Origin: Clostridium fermenticellae
GTDB taxonomy: Bacteria; Bacillota; Clostridia; Clostridiales; Clostridiaceae
Assembly: GCF_003600355.1 (NCBI RefSeq)
Contig: NZ_CP032416.1
Coordinates: 826,183-890,182, forward strand
Reading direction: 5' to 3'
DNA length: 64,000 nucleotides
Part shown: piece after piece, positions 63,247 through 64,000 of the stretch
How positions within the stretch are numbered: the stretch's first letter is position 1
Layout of the letters: each line of letters opens with the position of its first letter
Notes under the pieces: generated by a model
Told to the model about the DNA's origin: nothing
Databases searched by the model: none
What the model saw: the letters and a program-made list of their open reading frames with translations, nothing else
Program-made: the position numbers and the translations under genes

Positions 63247-64000
63247 TTTGTAACTTTAATATATTCTACATCTGGGTCTTCAGTACCCTGTACATATAAT
63301 CCTGTTTCCTTGAGTATTTGAACATAGTCTACTATTTCCTGTGTTATTTTCTCACCAGGGCACAGTATAGGTATTCCAGGTGGATATGCCATAAGGAATT
63401 CACCACTTGTCATTCCAACACTATTTTTTAGAGATACAGAGATTTTTTCACTATTAAATGCTTCTCTAGGTATCATAATCTGAGGAGGAATGGATGGAAT
63501 ATCTATAAAATCAGATTTTTTGTTTCTGCTTCCATAATACTCTTTACTAATTTCCTTTAAAGCTGATAAAAGTGAATCTATGTTTTGTTTTGTATCACCG
63601 AATGATCCAACAGCGAGAACATTGTATAAATCAGAAAGTTCCATTTGAATGTGATATTTATTAGCTAGTATCATGTCTAGATCATATCCTGTTATGCCCA
63701 AATCTCTACAGCTTATTGTCATTTTTGTCGGATCAAGGGCATACACACCTTCATTATGTAATATTTCATTACCAAAACAATAAAATCCGGGAATGTTATT
63801 GATTTCGCGTCTTGCATAGTTCGCAAGGCTTATTGCCTTATTGAGTAATTCCTCTCCATGTAAAGCTATTTGCCTTCTAGCACAGTCTAAGGATGCCATT
63901 AAAATATAGGATGGTGATGTGGTTTGAAGCAAATTTAAAACCTGTTGAACTCTACCTGTATCTATATATTTTGAATTAACTTGAAGTAATGACGCTTGAG
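63243..64000 (-). CDS. Orn/Lys/Arg decarboxylase family, C-terminal part (5' end outside window)
   Basis: The reading frame stays open through the right edge, giving 252 codons of the C-terminal part of a PLP-dependent (fold type I) decarboxylase. It starts in-window with QASLLQVNSKYIDTGRVQQV and continues LNLLQTTSPSYILMASLDCA, the segment just after the PLP lysine, which is off the window. The tail domain has VSLKNSVGMTSGEFLMAYPP and GIPILCPGEKITQEIVDY. Family members decarboxylate arginine, lysine or ornithine; the substrate is not decided here. Confidence 0.93.
   Translation of the reverse strand, partial: QASLLQVNSKYIDTGRVQQVLNLLQTTSPSYILMASLDCARRQIALHGEELLNKAISLANYARREINNIPGFYCFGNEILHNEGVYALDPTKMTISCRDLGITGYDLDMILANKYHIQMELSDLYNVLAVGSFGDTKQNIDSLLSALKEISKEYYGSRNKKSDFIDIPSIPPQIMIPREAFNSEKISVSLKNSVGMTSGEFLMAYPPGIPILCPGEKITQEIVDYVQILKETGLYVQGTEDPDVEYIKVTK

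Overview
The window is AT-rich, gene-dense DNA from a low-GC, spore-forming Firmicute of the Clostridium type. The evidence is the AGGAGG ribosome sites with frequent GTG/TTG starts, T-box leaders before valS, thrS and pheS, and sporulation genes (an alpha/beta SASP, a PdaB-like deacetylase, a YtxC-like protein). A corrinoid methyltransferase cluster at the left edge suggests C1/methyl-group metabolism as in acetogens; the species cannot be fixed from the sequence alone.

Layout. 1-5190 (minus): three UroD-family corrinoid/methyl-transfer proteins, a DxHxxGK corrinoid protein and a RACo-type reductive activator. 5531-7051: a secreted protein with Ig-like domains and a TIM-barrel-like domain. 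7289-15962: T-box-valS, dut, a divergent nitroreductase/HxlR pair, topB and folC. 17629-21843: small conserved clostridial genes (TSCPD protein, beta-propeller, DUF4364, PdaB-like, two-OB-fold SSB-like). 22024-32506: lysine/diaminopimelate genes (dapH, a PatA-like aminotransferase, then asd-dapA-dapB). They are split by a visibly more GC-rich insert holding a DHA2 MFS exporter and a TetR regulator with twin operators, next to an LCM-type methyltransferase. 32784-36673: an OppA-type lipoprotein, SASP, a methyltransferase and hslO. 36805-37213: five tRNAs (Val, Asp, Phe, Gly, Cys). 38103-48350: YtxC-like, tandem thrS T-boxes, thrS, the L20 leader with infC-rpmI-rplT, a SPOUT methylase, T-box-pheST and zapA. 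48454-56354: a surface/glycosylation locus (two DUF6385-type proteins, a GT4-like and two GT2-TPR glycosyltransferases). 56576-64000: an IS4-like transposase stub, U32 peptidase, mutS2, DUF523, an FMN alpha-hydroxy-acid oxidase-like protein and a partial Orn/Lys/Arg decarboxylase.

The most unusual content is non-coding. Three elements of 1.4-1.8 kb (15963-17605, 24395-26205, 49296-50684) share about 25-bp terminal inverted repeats, carry no credible ORF, and are mosaics of long (about 210-245 nt) hairpins plus a core rich in short stem-loops, some with compensatory changes between copies. A 1.1-kb inner segment is inverted between copies 1 and 2. A second family of small elements (59-327 bp, TATAGGGTTT-type ends, eight sites) shares an inner hairpin motif with the large ones. 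Members of both families lie mostly just after stop codons. I could not assign either family to a known RNA or transposon class.
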